64,000 nt of DNA from Opitutaceae bacterium EW11 (GTDB lineage: Bacteria; Verrucomicrobiota; Verrucomicrobiia; Opitutales; Opitutaceae). The stretch lies in NCBI GenBank assembly GCA_003054665.1, contig QAYY01000003.1, positions 620,001 to 684,000 on the forward strand. The letters are read 5' to 3'. This document shows, one piece after another, positions 8,448 through 17,700 of this stretch; within the stretch, counting starts at the first letter, position 1, and each line of letters opens with the position of its first letter. Under the pieces are notes generated by a model. The model was not told where the DNA came from, searched no databases, and worked only from the letters and a program-made list of their open reading frames with translations. Both the position numbers and the translations under genes were made by a program.

Positions 8448-9604
8448 GGAGAGGCGGTGCGGCTGGACGGGAAGAGGAGGGGAAGAATGGAGTCGGGCCA
8501 GGGGTAGCTTCCCGGCTTCACGGTGAAAAAGGCCTCACGGGCCGCAACCGGGCGGAGCGAAACGATGCCCAGCGCCCATTCGTGGACGCCTTCGAACGTG
8601 AGCCAGCCGAGACGCCGCGCGATGGATGCCGCGGTGGCGCCGCCCTCGACGACGATGTGGCGGACCGCCCCAGCCTGAAACACGCGGGAGGTGACTTCGG
8701 CGAGCGCGGTGCCGATGTTGGCCGCGGCGCGGGATTCGGGGCTGACAGGACCGTCGACGCACGCGACGGCGCGAGGCTCCCGCTCGAGCCGTTTGAGGAG
8801 GCGCTGACCCCAGTCGTCGATTTCGGAAAGCCGATCGAGCGAGATCCGGTCCACGGATACGTCGCGGCAAAGCCGCTGGCGCTGCGGACCGAACGTCGTG
8901 CCGGAGACGAGCAGCGTGGGCCCCTCGGGAAGCCGATCCGGGGCCCGCGTCGCTTGCGCGGTGTTTCGGGCGGCGAACCAGGCTCCGAAAAACGCGGAGG
9001 AGCCGGACGCAAGCGTATCGGGAGGCACAGCGGCGGCCCAGGCTTGAAGGTCGGCGTCGGACGAGACGTCTCCCACGACGATTCCCTCGGCGGGAAGAGG
9101 CTGACCGAGGCGTGCGGTCGAGACGGGCATGTTTCCCCCGTGCCCGAGAAGGTCGCGCACGTCGGAGGAGCGAGCCGGGTGGTGCGGATCGGTCGCGAAG
9201 CCGGTCTGGTGAAGCGGCTTGCCGTCGATGAGATACCGTCCGTCGCGAACCACGCGGCGCAGCGCCGGATTTCCCGGAATGAGAAGCACGCGGCGCAGTC
9301 CCAAGGCGGACGCGAGCGCCTCGAGTTCTGCGCGCAGCGGTCCACGGAGAACCGAATCGGTTTTTTTGAAAATGGAGGCCGTGGCCGAGGCGCCGAGACT
9401 CCTGCCGATGGCGCTCAGGGAGGTCGTGGCGGAGGCCGGTTGCGCCAGGCGCGTCTCGCTGTCGAAGACGCGCAGGCCGGCATCGGTGCCGGGAAGCTGG
9501 TCCTCGAGCGTGACGATGGCGTTCAGGCCGAAGCGTTGCCCGACGCCCGCGATTTCGCAGGCGCCGGTAAGGTCATCGGCTACGACGGTGATGCTGCCCC
9601 GCAT
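8444..9604 (-). CDS. DUF1537-family four-carbon acid sugar kinase (threonate/erythronate kinase type)
   Basis: The start at 9604 is set by the family N-terminus, ITVVADDLTGACEIAG, right after Met-Arg-Gly; it lies inside the end of the aldolase gene (25-base overlap). The 386-residue protein keeps KKTDSVLRG (about residues 68-76), the N-terminal substrate motif, and the C-terminal glycine-rich nucleotide motif EGGATAASIARRLG near residue 330. DUF1537 proteins phosphorylate D-threonate, L-threonate or D-erythronate at the 4-hydroxyl with ATP. It is slightly shorter than many relatives (about 420). Coupled by overlap to both the aldolase and the PdxA2-like gene, it should catalyse the middle step of that pathway in the cytosol. 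Confidence 0.9.
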   Translation of the reverse strand: MRGSITVVADDLTGACEIAGVGQRFGLNAIVTLEDQLPGTDAGLRVFDSETRLAQPASATTSLSAIGRSLGASATASIFKKTDSVLRGPLRAELEALASALGLRRVLLIPGNPALRRVVRDGRYLIDGKPLHQTGFATDPHHPARSSDVRDLLGHGGNMPVSTARLGQPLPAEGIVVGDVSSDADLQAWAAAVPPDTLASGSSAFFGAWFAARNTAQATRAPDRLPEGPTLLVSGTTFGPQRQRLCRDVSVDRISLDRLSEIDDWGQRLLKRLEREPRAVACVDGPVSPESRAAANIGTALAEVTSRVFQAGAVRHIVVEGGATAASIARRLGWLTFEGVHEWALGIVSLRPVAAREAFFTVKPGSYPWPDSILPLLFPSSRTASP

Positions 9605-10512
9605 GACCCCAGAACGTGGATTGCCTTCAGCTCGGCCACAACCTTCTCGCGGTCTTGTTTCGAGAGCGGTCGAAGCGGAGGGAGCACCGTCGCGTCGCAA
9701 ATGCCCTGTGCGGCGAGAGCGGCCTTGAGCGCGGCGAGATAGCCGCCAAGCCCGCGGCTGCCCTGCAGCACCTGACCGATGGCGTCCAGTTTCCGCTGGA
9801 GTTCTTCCGCCTGGGCCCACTCGCCGGCTGAGGCGTGGTTCCAAAAACGCTCCCAGAGCTCGGGCACGAGGTTGCCCGAACTCGGGATGACACCGTCATA
9901 GCCGGCCCGCATGGCGGTGAGCGATTGGCTGGCGGTGCCCATCAGAATGCTGAACCGGGGGCGACCGCCGAATCGGCGGGCGACTTCCTCGAGACGTCCC
10001 GGCGTGTTCTCCGAATCCTTGAAGCCGACCACGCGCGGCAGCGAACTCAGCTGCTCCACGACGTCGAGCGGGAGGGACATGCGCGTGGTCTGGGGGATGT
10101 TGTAGAGCATCAGAGGGCCGTGCACCGCCTCGTGAAGCCGTTCGAAATAACTCCGCATTTCCTCCGGCTGGATTGGATAGTAGCTGGGCATGTGAGCGAC
10201 CACGGCGGCCGCGCCCAACTTGAGGTAACGGTTTCCGGCGGAGATCGAGTCGGACAGGCTGTTGTCGCCGATCCCCGCATACACCGGCACTCGCTTGGCC
10301 GCGGCGCGGAGGGCGCTGTTCACGACGCGTTCGCGCTGCGAGGTGGGAATGGACGACGTTTCTCCCGTGGTGCCCAGGACGAACACGGACAAGCCGTGGG
10401 CTGCGAGCCGGTCAGCGATCCGTTCGGCGGCGTCGTCGTCGACATCGCCGCCGGGGGTGAACGGAGTGCTCATGGGCACAATGACACCGCGGTGCTTGAG
10501 TGGAGAGTTCAT
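9580..10512 (-). CDS. DapA/N-acetylneuraminate lyase-family class I aldolase
   Basis: A 310-residue (beta/alpha)8 lyase. It shows the LGTTGETSS substrate-carboxylate motif, Tyr in LMLYNIPQTT and the Schiff-base Lys in VVGFKDSENT, in the usual order and spacing. Members cleave or form 2-keto-3-deoxy acids with pyruvate as one partner: dihydrodipicolinate synthase, sialic acid lyase, KDG aldolase and others. It follows the alcohol dehydrogenase gene by one base and overlaps the kinase gene. A lysine-biosynthesis role is unlikely here. Next to a four-carbon acid kinase, the best fit is cleavage of a seven-carbon 2-keto-3-deoxy aldarate into pyruvate plus a four-carbon aldehyde acid (inference). 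Confidence 0.88.
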   Translation of the reverse strand: MNSPLKHRGVIVPMSTPFTPGGDVDDDAAERIADRLAAHGLSVFVLGTTGETSSIPTSQRERVVNSALRAAAKRVPVYAGIGDNSLSDSISAGNRYLKLGAAAVVAHMPSYYPIQPEEMRSYFERLHEAVHGPLMLYNIPQTTRMSLPLDVVEQLSSLPRVVGFKDSENTPGRLEEVARRFGGRPRFSILMGTASQSLTAMRAGYDGVIPSSGNLVPELWERFWNHASAGEWAQAEELQRKLDAIGQVLQGSRGLGGYLAALKAALAAQGICDATVLPPLRPLSKQDREKVVAELKAIHVLGSCGAASPS

Positions 10513-10513
10513 A

Positions 10514-11674
10514 TCAAAGAGCTGAGCGGAAAATGGCTTCGGCGTCGGGTCCGGTGACCTCGCGGACGTTGTTGCGGAGGAGCCGCGTGACCTGGAGCGC
10601 GCCGGAGACGAGGGCCGGGATGTCCTGCTCCGTCACGCCGCAAGCGCGGAGCCCGCGCGGGAGCCGGCACTGCTGCATCAGGTCCTCGATCCGCCGCAAT
10701 CCTGCCTCGGCAAGGGCTTCGTCGGAGCCGGAGGAGTCCGAGGCGCCGAGCGCGCGGGCGATGTCGGCGTAGCGGGCCGGGGCGGCGGGCAGATTGAAAC
10801 GCAGGACGTGCGGGAGGAGCAGCGCGTTGGCGAGGCCGTGCGCGACGTGGAAAACCGAACCCAGCGGATAGGCGAGCGCGTGAACGGCGGCGGTATTCAC
10901 CGGACCGAGACAGAGGCCTCCGTAGAGGCTGCCCTGCGCCAGCGCGGCGCGGGCGCCGAGATCGCCGGGATTCGCCACCGCGACGGGGAGATTGGCGGCA
11001 ATCAGCCGGATTCCCTCGAGTGCGTAGGCGTCGACCAGCGGGTGCGAGTGGAGATTCGCATAGGCCTCGATGCAGTGGACGAGGGCGTCGAGCCCGGTGG
11101 CGGCGGTGAGCGCGGCGGGAGCCGTGACCAGCAGCAGAGGGTCGATGTACGCCGCGTCGGGCACGAGCTGCGGTCCGATCACGCCTTTCTTCAGCCGTGC
11201 CGCCTCGTCGAGGAGAATGGCGTTGGGCGAAACCTCGCTGCCGCTGCCGGAGGTCGTCGGAATGCACGCGAGGTGAATCTTGCGTGCCGGAAGCAGACCG
11301 GTGCCGAAAAACGCGCTCACGGGGTCCTTGCGGCCGGCAAGAACCGCGAGGAGTTTGGCGACGTCCAGCACGCTGCCGCCGCCGCAGCCGATCACGCCGT
11401 CTAGTTTGACCGCGCCGACTTCGGAGCGAATCCGCTCGAAGTCCGCCACCGTGGGTTCGGGCGGGAGGTTGGTGATCGGGATGATTTCGGTTTTGGCGTG
11501 AGCGAACTCTTCCCGGAGTCCTGCCAGGTGTTGCGAGGCGCGGGCGGTGGCGAGGACTGCGACGCGCTTGAGCCCGCGGGCGACGACGTCGGCTCCGCAG
11601 GTGCGGGCCGCGCCGTTGCCGAATACGATCCGCGGCGGCTGAAGCAGTATGATCTGGGGGGGGAGTAGCGTCAT
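10514..11674 (-). CDS. Iron-containing (group III) alcohol dehydrogenase
   Basis: A 386-residue cytosolic oxidoreductase starting at ATG 11674, which overlaps the transporter stop by 4 bases. It carries the GCGGGSVLDVAK nucleotide motif (about residue 95), PTTSGSGSEVSP, and the metal ligands of the C-terminal domain: Asp and His in GLDALVHCIEAY, then His in AVHALAYPLGS and VAHGLANALLLPH. Fe-ADHs reduce or oxidise small aldehydes and alcohols with NAD(P)H. In this operon the likely job is to reduce the aldehyde released by the aldolase to a sugar acid before the kinase step. The alternative is oxidation of an incoming alcohol; sequence alone does not decide direction. Confidence 0.88.
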   Translation of the reverse strand: MTLLPPQIILLQPPRIVFGNGAARTCGADVVARGLKRVAVLATARASQHLAGLREEFAHAKTEIIPITNLPPEPTVADFERIRSEVGAVKLDGVIGCGGGSVLDVAKLLAVLAGRKDPVSAFFGTGLLPARKIHLACIPTTSGSGSEVSPNAILLDEAARLKKGVIGPQLVPDAAYIDPLLLVTAPAALTAATGLDALVHCIEAYANLHSHPLVDAYALEGIRLIAANLPVAVANPGDLGARAALAQGSLYGGLCLGPVNTAAVHALAYPLGSVFHVAHGLANALLLPHVLRFNLPAAPARYADIARALGASDSSGSDEALAEAGLRRIEDLMQQCRLPRGLRACGVTEQDIPALVSGALQVTRLLRNNVREVTGPDAEAIFRSAL

Positions 11675-13272
11675 GGGGCGGTGCGCACGGGTTTCGCCTC
11701 GACGTTTGCAGTGGGGGCGCGAGCGGAGCGGCCCCAGAAGGTGAGCCGATCGACGTTCTCCGGGCGCCAACCTCCGAAGAGGACGCTCACGGCGTATCCG
11801 ACGCCGAAGAGCACGAGGTGTCCGCAAAGACCGATGAGGATCGGGTTCAGCGTGAAATTGAAACCGAGGTCCAGCAGGCGCGTGCCTGGCGAGGTGAGGA
11901 GCCCCCAGGCGGTGAACGCGAGGCACGCCGCGACCCCGCTGTAGCAGCCGAGCCGGGTTGCGCGGCGGGTGAGGAAGCCGAGGAAAAAGAGTCCGAGCGT
12001 TCCGCCCGAGAGAACGGCGGCGACGGTGACGCCGCGCTCCATCACCGAACTCGCTCCGGACTTTGGCGCCATCAGAAGGGCGACCGCGGCGGCGAGTGCG
12101 CCGGCGACCACGACGATCGCGCGGCTGAAAAACATCTGGCGGCCCATCGGGCATTTCGGCCTGAAATGCAGCAGGTAGTCGGTGTTGACCACCGTCGCGA
12201 GGCTGTTGAGGTCCGCGCTGATCGACGACATCGAGGCGGAGAGGATCGCCGCGAGAATCAAACCCACGATGCCGGCCGGCATGTGTTGCCCCACGAAATA
12301 CGGAACGACGTCGTCCGCGAGGGGAGGCGGCGTCTGGCCGGTGCGCTGATAATATCCGTACAGGCAGGCGCCGACGAACATGAAGGTCACGTAAATCGGC
12401 ACGCAGAGCATCGCGTTCCAGAACGCGCCCTGGCTCGCCTCGCGATCGGACCGCGCGATGAGATACCGCTGCACCATGTGCTGGTCCGCGACGTAGCGGC
12501 GCCCCCAGTTGGTGATGTACGCCAGGATGAAAAGCCACTGGGTGGTCTGCGTGGTGTCGAAGAGGGATCGCCAGGAGAGTTCGAAGCTTCCGAGCGAGAA
12601 CCTTCCCGCCTCCCAGGCCGCGGACACGACCGCGCCGGGCGCTCCGGCCTCGGGCGCAAAAACGAGGCGGGCGGCGATCAGAATCGCGCCGCCGATGAAG
12701 ATTCCTCCCTGGACCACGCTCGTCCAGACAACCGCTTCGATGCCCCCGATCATCGTGTAGAGGATGGTGAAGGCGCCGGTCCAGAGGATGACCGACTCCA
12801 GCCGCCAACCCGTCATGATCGTGATCGGAATCGCAGTCGTGAGCAGGGTCACTCCGAGGTCGAAGATGCGATCCGCGATGAAGCCGAGCGAAGAGTAGAA
12901 ACGCCCGCCGAGTCCGAACCGCGCTCCGATATACTCGTAAGCGCTCATCCCGACGGTGTGGCGGTAGAACGGGACAATCCAGCGGGCCACACCGAGCAGC
13001 ACGAGCGGCAGGGTGAGGCTTCCCAGGAGGAGGATGAGCCCTTTCTGGTAAACGGTTGCGGGGTGGCCGACGATCGTGCCGCTGCTGATGAGCGTCGCCA
13101 TCAGCGTCATGGCCACCGCCCAGCCCGGCATCGCGCGGCCCGCGATGAAGTAGTCCTCCGTCGTCTTCTGGCGCCGGGATACGGCGTAGCTCATTCCGGC
13201 GATAGCCAGGCCGTACGCAGCGAGAACGACGTAATCGAGGGGCGAGAGGTGCACGGGGGAGAAAGACGTCAC
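11671..13272 (-). CDS. SSS-family sodium:solute symporter
   Basis: A polytopic membrane protein with about 13 hydrophobic segments, starting with LSPLDYVVLAAYGLAIAG and the RRQKTTEDYFIAGR loop typical of the sodium:solute symporter family. The first Na-site region, VAMTLMATLISSGT, is well kept. I use GTG 13272 as start: the in-frame TTG at 13320 coincides with a TTGACA -35 element and an operator sits between them, so 13320 would lie in the promoter. GTG 13254 is also possible. As the first gene of the keto-acid operon it probably brings in that operon's substrate; SSS members are known for sialic acid, which is itself a 2-keto-3-deoxy acid. Confidence 0.85.
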   Translation of the reverse strand: MTSFSPVHLSPLDYVVLAAYGLAIAGMSYAVSRRQKTTEDYFIAGRAMPGWAVAMTLMATLISSGTIVGHPATVYQKGLILLLGSLTLPLVLLGVARWIVPFYRHTVGMSAYEYIGARFGLGGRFYSSLGFIADRIFDLGVTLLTTAIPITIMTGWRLESVILWTGAFTILYTMIGGIEAVVWTSVVQGGIFIGGAILIAARLVFAPEAGAPGAVVSAAWEAGRFSLGSFELSWRSLFDTTQTTQWLFILAYITNWGRRYVADQHMVQRYLIARSDREASQGAFWNAMLCVPIYVTFMFVGACLYGYYQRTGQTPPPLADDVVPYFVGQHMPAGIVGLILAAILSASMSSISADLNSLATVVNTDYLLHFRPKCPMGRQMFFSRAIVVVAGALAAAVALLMAPKSGASSVMERGVTVAAVLSGGTLGLFFLGFLTRRATRLGCYSGVAACLAFTAWGLLTSPGTRLLDLGFNFTLNPILIGLCGHLVLFGVGYAVSVLFGGWRPENVDRLTFWGRSARAPTANVEAKPVRTAP

Positions 13273-13297
13273 CCGGTCGGCGACGGCGAGCAGCGAA

Positions 13298-13333
13298 ATT
13301 TCATGAAATACGTTTGTCAACCTGTTATTTCAT
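13298..13333 (-). promoter_or_regulatory. Promoter and LacI-type operator of the SSS operon
   Basis: On the minus strand TTGACA (13320-13315) is followed by the perfect 12-base palindrome ATTTCATGAAAT (13309-13298), placed in the -35/-10 spacer where a repressor would block polymerase. A further half-site, ATGAAATAA (13333-13325), lies just upstream of the -35. The same half-site words occur in front of the LacI gene. A good -10 is not visible at 17 bases (TTCGCT), so the exact start of transcription is uncertain. Confidence 0.6.
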
Positions 13334-13512
13334 TACAAAGGCCGCGAGCCGAAAGCCGAATTTTAACGCGCGTCGGCGAACGTTGCGTGCCTGCCGATCC
13401 GGTTGTGCGAAGCGGCCTGAGGCTCGGGCGGGACGGCCGGCGTGCGTCCGGGGGCGGCGGAAAACCGCCGCGAAAACCCTGTTCGCCCGAGGGCGCCGGG
13501 CCTGTGTATCCG

Positions 13513-14655
13513 CTATAGCTGTACGACGGAGCCGCGCTCCACCAGCGTCGGCTCGACCAGGATCTGCACCGCCAGGGGCTCCTGCGGATTGGCGATTCTC
13601 CAGAGGAGCTGGTCGACCGCGCGGCGTCCGATGGCCTCGGCGTGCACGTCGACGGTGGTGAGCCCCGGCTGGAGATTCATGAGCAGCGATTCCTCATTGT
13701 TGCAGGAGATCACGCTGACGTGTTTGCCCACCTCGTATCCGCTGCGTTCGAGGGAGGCGTAGAGCTGCACGGCGCTGCGGTCGGAGGGGACGAAGATGGC
13801 GGTGGGGCGGGTCTTGGCGGGAATGCCGGCCCAGTCCTGGGTGAGCTTGTCGACCTTGTCCTGGAGCGTGGTGGCGGGGAGCGGCCACTCGATGTGCTCA
13901 GGGGTGTCGGCCTCGATGCAGACGACCTCGAGCTGGAGCCGGCCCGCGGCGGAGAGGAAGGCCTGCTTCACCTTTTCGAACTGGGTCTGGCCCGGCTTCG
14001 GATTGATGAACGCGATCCGACGGTGGCCCCGGGCGTGGAGGTGGTCCGCCACGAGCCAGCCGGCGACGTCGGTGTCGAAATTGCAGTGGTCGCCCTTGGC
14101 GTGGGGGAGGCGGCCCATCAGCCAGACGTGGGGCAGGCTGTAGAGCTTTTGCAGCAGCTCGTTCTGCGGCTCGGTCGGCAGATCGCCCTGGTTGGGCCCC
14201 TTGAGGATCACGCCCTTGACCTGGCCTTCGGAGATGAACGGCGGAATCCGGTCGCCCCGCGGGATGTTCGCGAGCAGCAGGCTGCGGTCCTGGGCGGAGA
14301 GGGCGCTCTCGATGCCCTGTAGTGCGGCGCTGACTACGGGAAGCTGGACCAGCGTGTCCTCCATCCCGAAGCAGACCACACCGATGTCTCCCGCACGGCT
14401 CGCATGGCTGCCGTCGGCCGGCCGCACGGCCGCCCGGCGCTGCCGGATTCGTCGATAGTGCAGCCGATGGGCGGCCTGCCACACCTTCTCCTGGATTTCC
14501 GGGTGGACGTCCGGGTGGTTGTTGAGAACGCGGGAAACGGTTCCGACGGCGACTTTCGCCGCCTTGGCAACGTCGGTGATCGTCACTTTGCCCTTGGAGG
14601 TCATGGCGTTGAGCGAGGGGTTACGCCGCTGATTGGAGAGGGAAATTCGGGCCAT
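13513..14655 (-). CDS. LacI-family transcriptional regulator
   Basis: A 380-residue repressor. The N-terminal helix-turn-helix and hinge are clear at about residues 23-75 (VTITDVAKAAKVAVGTVSRVLNN, with the usual LHYRR hinge region). A periplasmic-binding-like sensor domain follows (about 90-375, ending VEPTLVERGSV). ATG 14655 is used; ATG 14604 would also keep the whole DNA-binding domain. It sits between the TonB receptor gene (divergent) and the SSS operon (same strand, downstream). Palindromes built from TGAAAT/ATTTCA flank it on both sides, so it probably controls itself, the receptor and the SSS operon. The inducer would be a sugar or sugar acid from the polymer. Confidence 0.93.
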   Translation of the reverse strand: MARISLSNQRRNPSLNAMTSKGKVTITDVAKAAKVAVGTVSRVLNNHPDVHPEIQEKVWQAAHRLHYRRIRQRRAAVRPADGSHASRAGDIGVVCFGMEDTLVQLPVVSAALQGIESALSAQDRSLLLANIPRGDRIPPFISEGQVKGVILKGPNQGDLPTEPQNELLQKLYSLPHVWLMGRLPHAKGDHCNFDTDVAGWLVADHLHARGHRRIAFINPKPGQTQFEKVKQAFLSAAGRLQLEVVCIEADTPEHIEWPLPATTLQDKVDKLTQDWAGIPAKTRPTAIFVPSDRSAVQLYASLERSGYEVGKHVSVISCNNEESLLMNLQPGLTTVDVHAEAIGRRAVDQLLWRIANPQEPLAVQILVEPTLVERGSVVQL

Positions 14656-14725
14656 TGAAATAAATTATTTGACAAGTTAGTTCATGAAACTACTTCTGGT
14701 CAATCGTTTATTTCATATGAAATAA
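14656..14725. promoter_or_regulatory. Divergent promoter region with operators between lacI-type gene and TonB receptor gene
   Basis: The 18-base perfect palindrome TTATTTCATATGAAATAA spans 14708-14725. A second dyad, TTCATGAA, lies at 14681-14688, and TGAAATAA/TTATTT half-sites at 14656-14670. On the plus strand TTGACA (14669-14674) precedes the TTCATGAA dyad by 6 bases, nearly the same arrangement as at the SSS promoter. On the minus strand TTGACC (14705-14700) stands 17 bases from CTAACT, a candidate promoter for the LacI gene. These look like targets of the adjacent LacI protein; the -10 elements are weak. Confidence 0.65.
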
Positions 14726-14778
14726 CGCTGCCGCGGGTCCCAGATCCCGCTGCGTGAACCACGAACCGCAATACCCCC

Positions 14779-17700
14779 ATGTCATTCCGTTTGCCCTTCG
14801 TTTCGGGAGTTTCTTCGCCTGGCGTGTTCCGACTCGCTCTGCGTCCGTGCCCGTCCGGATTGGAAAAGCGCAGTCGAAACGCCGCGGCCTCCGTCTCTCT
14901 TGCCGCCGCCCTGGTTTCGCCTTCGGCGATCGCGGCGGGCGTCGCGATCTGCGTCTTGGCGACGTCCGCGAGTGCGGCGCAGGCACCGACGCCCGCCGCG
15001 GACAAGGGCGGGATTACAGGTCGGGTATTGAACCGGGACTCGGGCCGCTATCTCAACAACGCCCGAGTGACGGTGGCCGGTACGGACCGCGAGGCGTTCA
15101 CGGACGACTCCGGATCCTTCCGCCTCGGCGAGCTTCCGCCGGGCGACTACACGGTGAACGTCTTCTACACCGGGCTTCCGCAGCAAACGGCGTCGGTGCA
15201 CGTCGAAGCCGGGCAGGTCGCGCGCCAGGATTTTCGCGTTGGCGCGAGCAAGACGACGGCTGACGACGATACGGTCGTCCTGACCGAGTTCGTGGTGGCG
15301 GCAAACCGCGAATACAATGCGGCCGCCATCGCCCTCAACGAGCAGCGATTCTCCGCCAACCTGAAGAACGTCGTTTCGACGGACGCCTTCGGCGCGATCA
15401 ACCAGGGCAACATCGGCGAGTTTCTGAAGCATGTCCCGGGTGTGACCATCGAATACAACGGCCAGTCCGCCTCGGGCATTCAGGTGCGCGGCTTCAATTC
15501 GAACTTCACCGCGGTCACCGTGGACGGCGGCCAGATGGCGAGCGCGTTCAACGCCACCAGCTCCTCGAACTACACGCGCGCCTTCAGCCTCGAGCAGTCG
15601 TCGATCAACAACTACTCGCGCATCGAAGTGGTGAAGCTGCCCACGCCCGATATGGCGGCCAACCTGCTCGGAGGCGCCGTGAATCTGGTGAGCAAGAGCG
15701 CCTTCGAGTACGCCCGGCCCCAGCTCTTTTTCTCGACGTACATCAATATGAATACGGACGAGATGAACTTTGACCGGACGCCCGGCCCTCTCAACGAGCG
15801 CACCTACAAGGCCCGTCCGTCGTTCGACGCCACCTACGTGCTGCCGGTGAACGACAAGTTCGGCGTCGTGGTGACGGGGGCGAGCGCCAACCTCTACACG
15901 CGGACGCTGCGCACCGTTCCGACCCGCAAGTGGACCGGCGGCGGCGCCACCGTCGACAATCCGCAGACCACCGCGTTTGCCGGCGATACCTCTCCGAAAC
16001 TGGAGCAACGCACCTCGGGCAGCGTGAAGCTCGATTGGAAGCCGCTGCCGGGGCATCGGTTCTCCCTTTCCGCCCAGGCGAACTCCATTCACTCGACCAC
16101 CCGGACGCAGCGACTCTCGTACAATGCGGCGACCCTGCAGGCCGGCGGCTGGGGCGAGACCTTCTCCAAGGGCGCAGCGACGAGTTCGGCCAATGCCAGC
16201 CAAAGCGTGACGGTGGACGATCGCAACGGCCTCAGCCAGGGCGTGCTCTTGAGCTACGACTTCAAGAACGAGGATTGGGAGATCGATGCCGCCGCCAGCG
16301 GCTCGACGTCGTGGTTCAAGAATCGCGATACGGACAAGGGGTTCTTCCGAAACTACAACGCCCGTGCCCTGGCGGTGAACCGGATCGACTTCTCCGACAT
16401 CGACAACGGCACGGGAACTCCCGGAAAGATCGAGCTCTACAACTCCGCCAACGCGCTCGTGGACGCGACCAGCCTCGCGGGCTACACGGTGCAGAACGTG
16501 CAGAGCAACCCGTCCGACTCACGCGACGCGGTCGACGAGGAGCGGCTCTCGGTGACACGCCACTTCAACTCCCTGCCGTTCGACTTCGCTCTCAAGGCCG
16601 GCGGCGCTCGGAACTCGCTCCAGCGCGACATCGACTACGGGTATAACCAGTACAACTACGTCGGCCCCGACGGCGCGGCGAACACGGCGGACGACGTGGG
16701 CACGCCGTTCCTGGACCCCAACTACACCTCGTTCAGCCCGGGCTACAGCTACCCGGCGGCGCAGTGGGCCAACCTCTGGACGATGTATCAGGCGTTCAAG
16801 GACCATCCGTCGTACTTCACCCAGACCAACTCACAGCAGATCGACCGGATCAAGAACGAGGCTTCCCGATCGCCGATCATGAAGGAGACCGTCACCGCCG
16901 GGTATCTCATGGCCGATTCGCGAGTCTGGAAAAACCGCATCCGCCTCGTGACCGGCGTCCGGTATGAACTCACCGAGGACGACGGCCGGGGTTATTCCCA
17001 GGACACTTCGTCGGTGTATCAGAAGGATGGCAACGGCAACCTGGTCCGCGGTTCCGACGGCAAATACGTCCGGCGCCCCGAGGCCGGTGCGGCCGGATCG
17101 GCCCAGGAGGCGGCGCTCATCTATCAACGCCGCGGCGTGCGCAACAAACGCGACTACAGCGGCTATTATCCCAGCGCGCATCTGACCGGCAACGTCACCG
17201 ACGACCTGCTGGTTCGCTTCGGCTACGCGCGGACCCTCGGCCGGCCGCCGATCTCGGACATCGTGCCCAACATCTTCGTTTCTCCCCCGAGCGATCCGAC
17301 GACGAATCCCGTGGGAACGATCCAGTCGTCGAACACGAGCCTGAAGCCGTGGCAGGCGGACAACTATGACCTCTCGGTCGAGTATTACCTGCCGCACAAC
17401 GGCGTGGTTTCCGCGGGTGTGTTCCGCAAGGACATCAGCGACTTCTTCGGCAACGTGAACATCACGGCGACGGAGGAGTTGCTGGACGCCCTCGGGCTCT
17501 CCCACGAGTACATCGGCTACAACTACAAGACCCGCATCAATGCGGGGGACGCGCGGATCACCGGCTACGAGTTGAACTACCAGCAGTCGCTCGAGGTTCT
17601 CGGCAACTGGGCGAAGCCGTTTGGACTTTTTGCCAACTACACGAAGCTGAAGCTGGACGGCAACCAGTCGGCGAACTTCAGCAACTTCATCCCGGAGACG

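Noticed and set aside
8444-9844. Longer version of the DUF1537 kinase starting at 9844
   Set aside because: The extra 80 residues are Arg-rich, lie inside the aldolase gene and have no family match; the conserved N-terminus begins right after 9604.
10514-12808. 764-codon frame that would fuse an N-terminal extension to the Fe-ADH
   Set aside because: The N-terminal half is a shadow of the SSS transporter gene; Fe-ADH homology begins at 11674.
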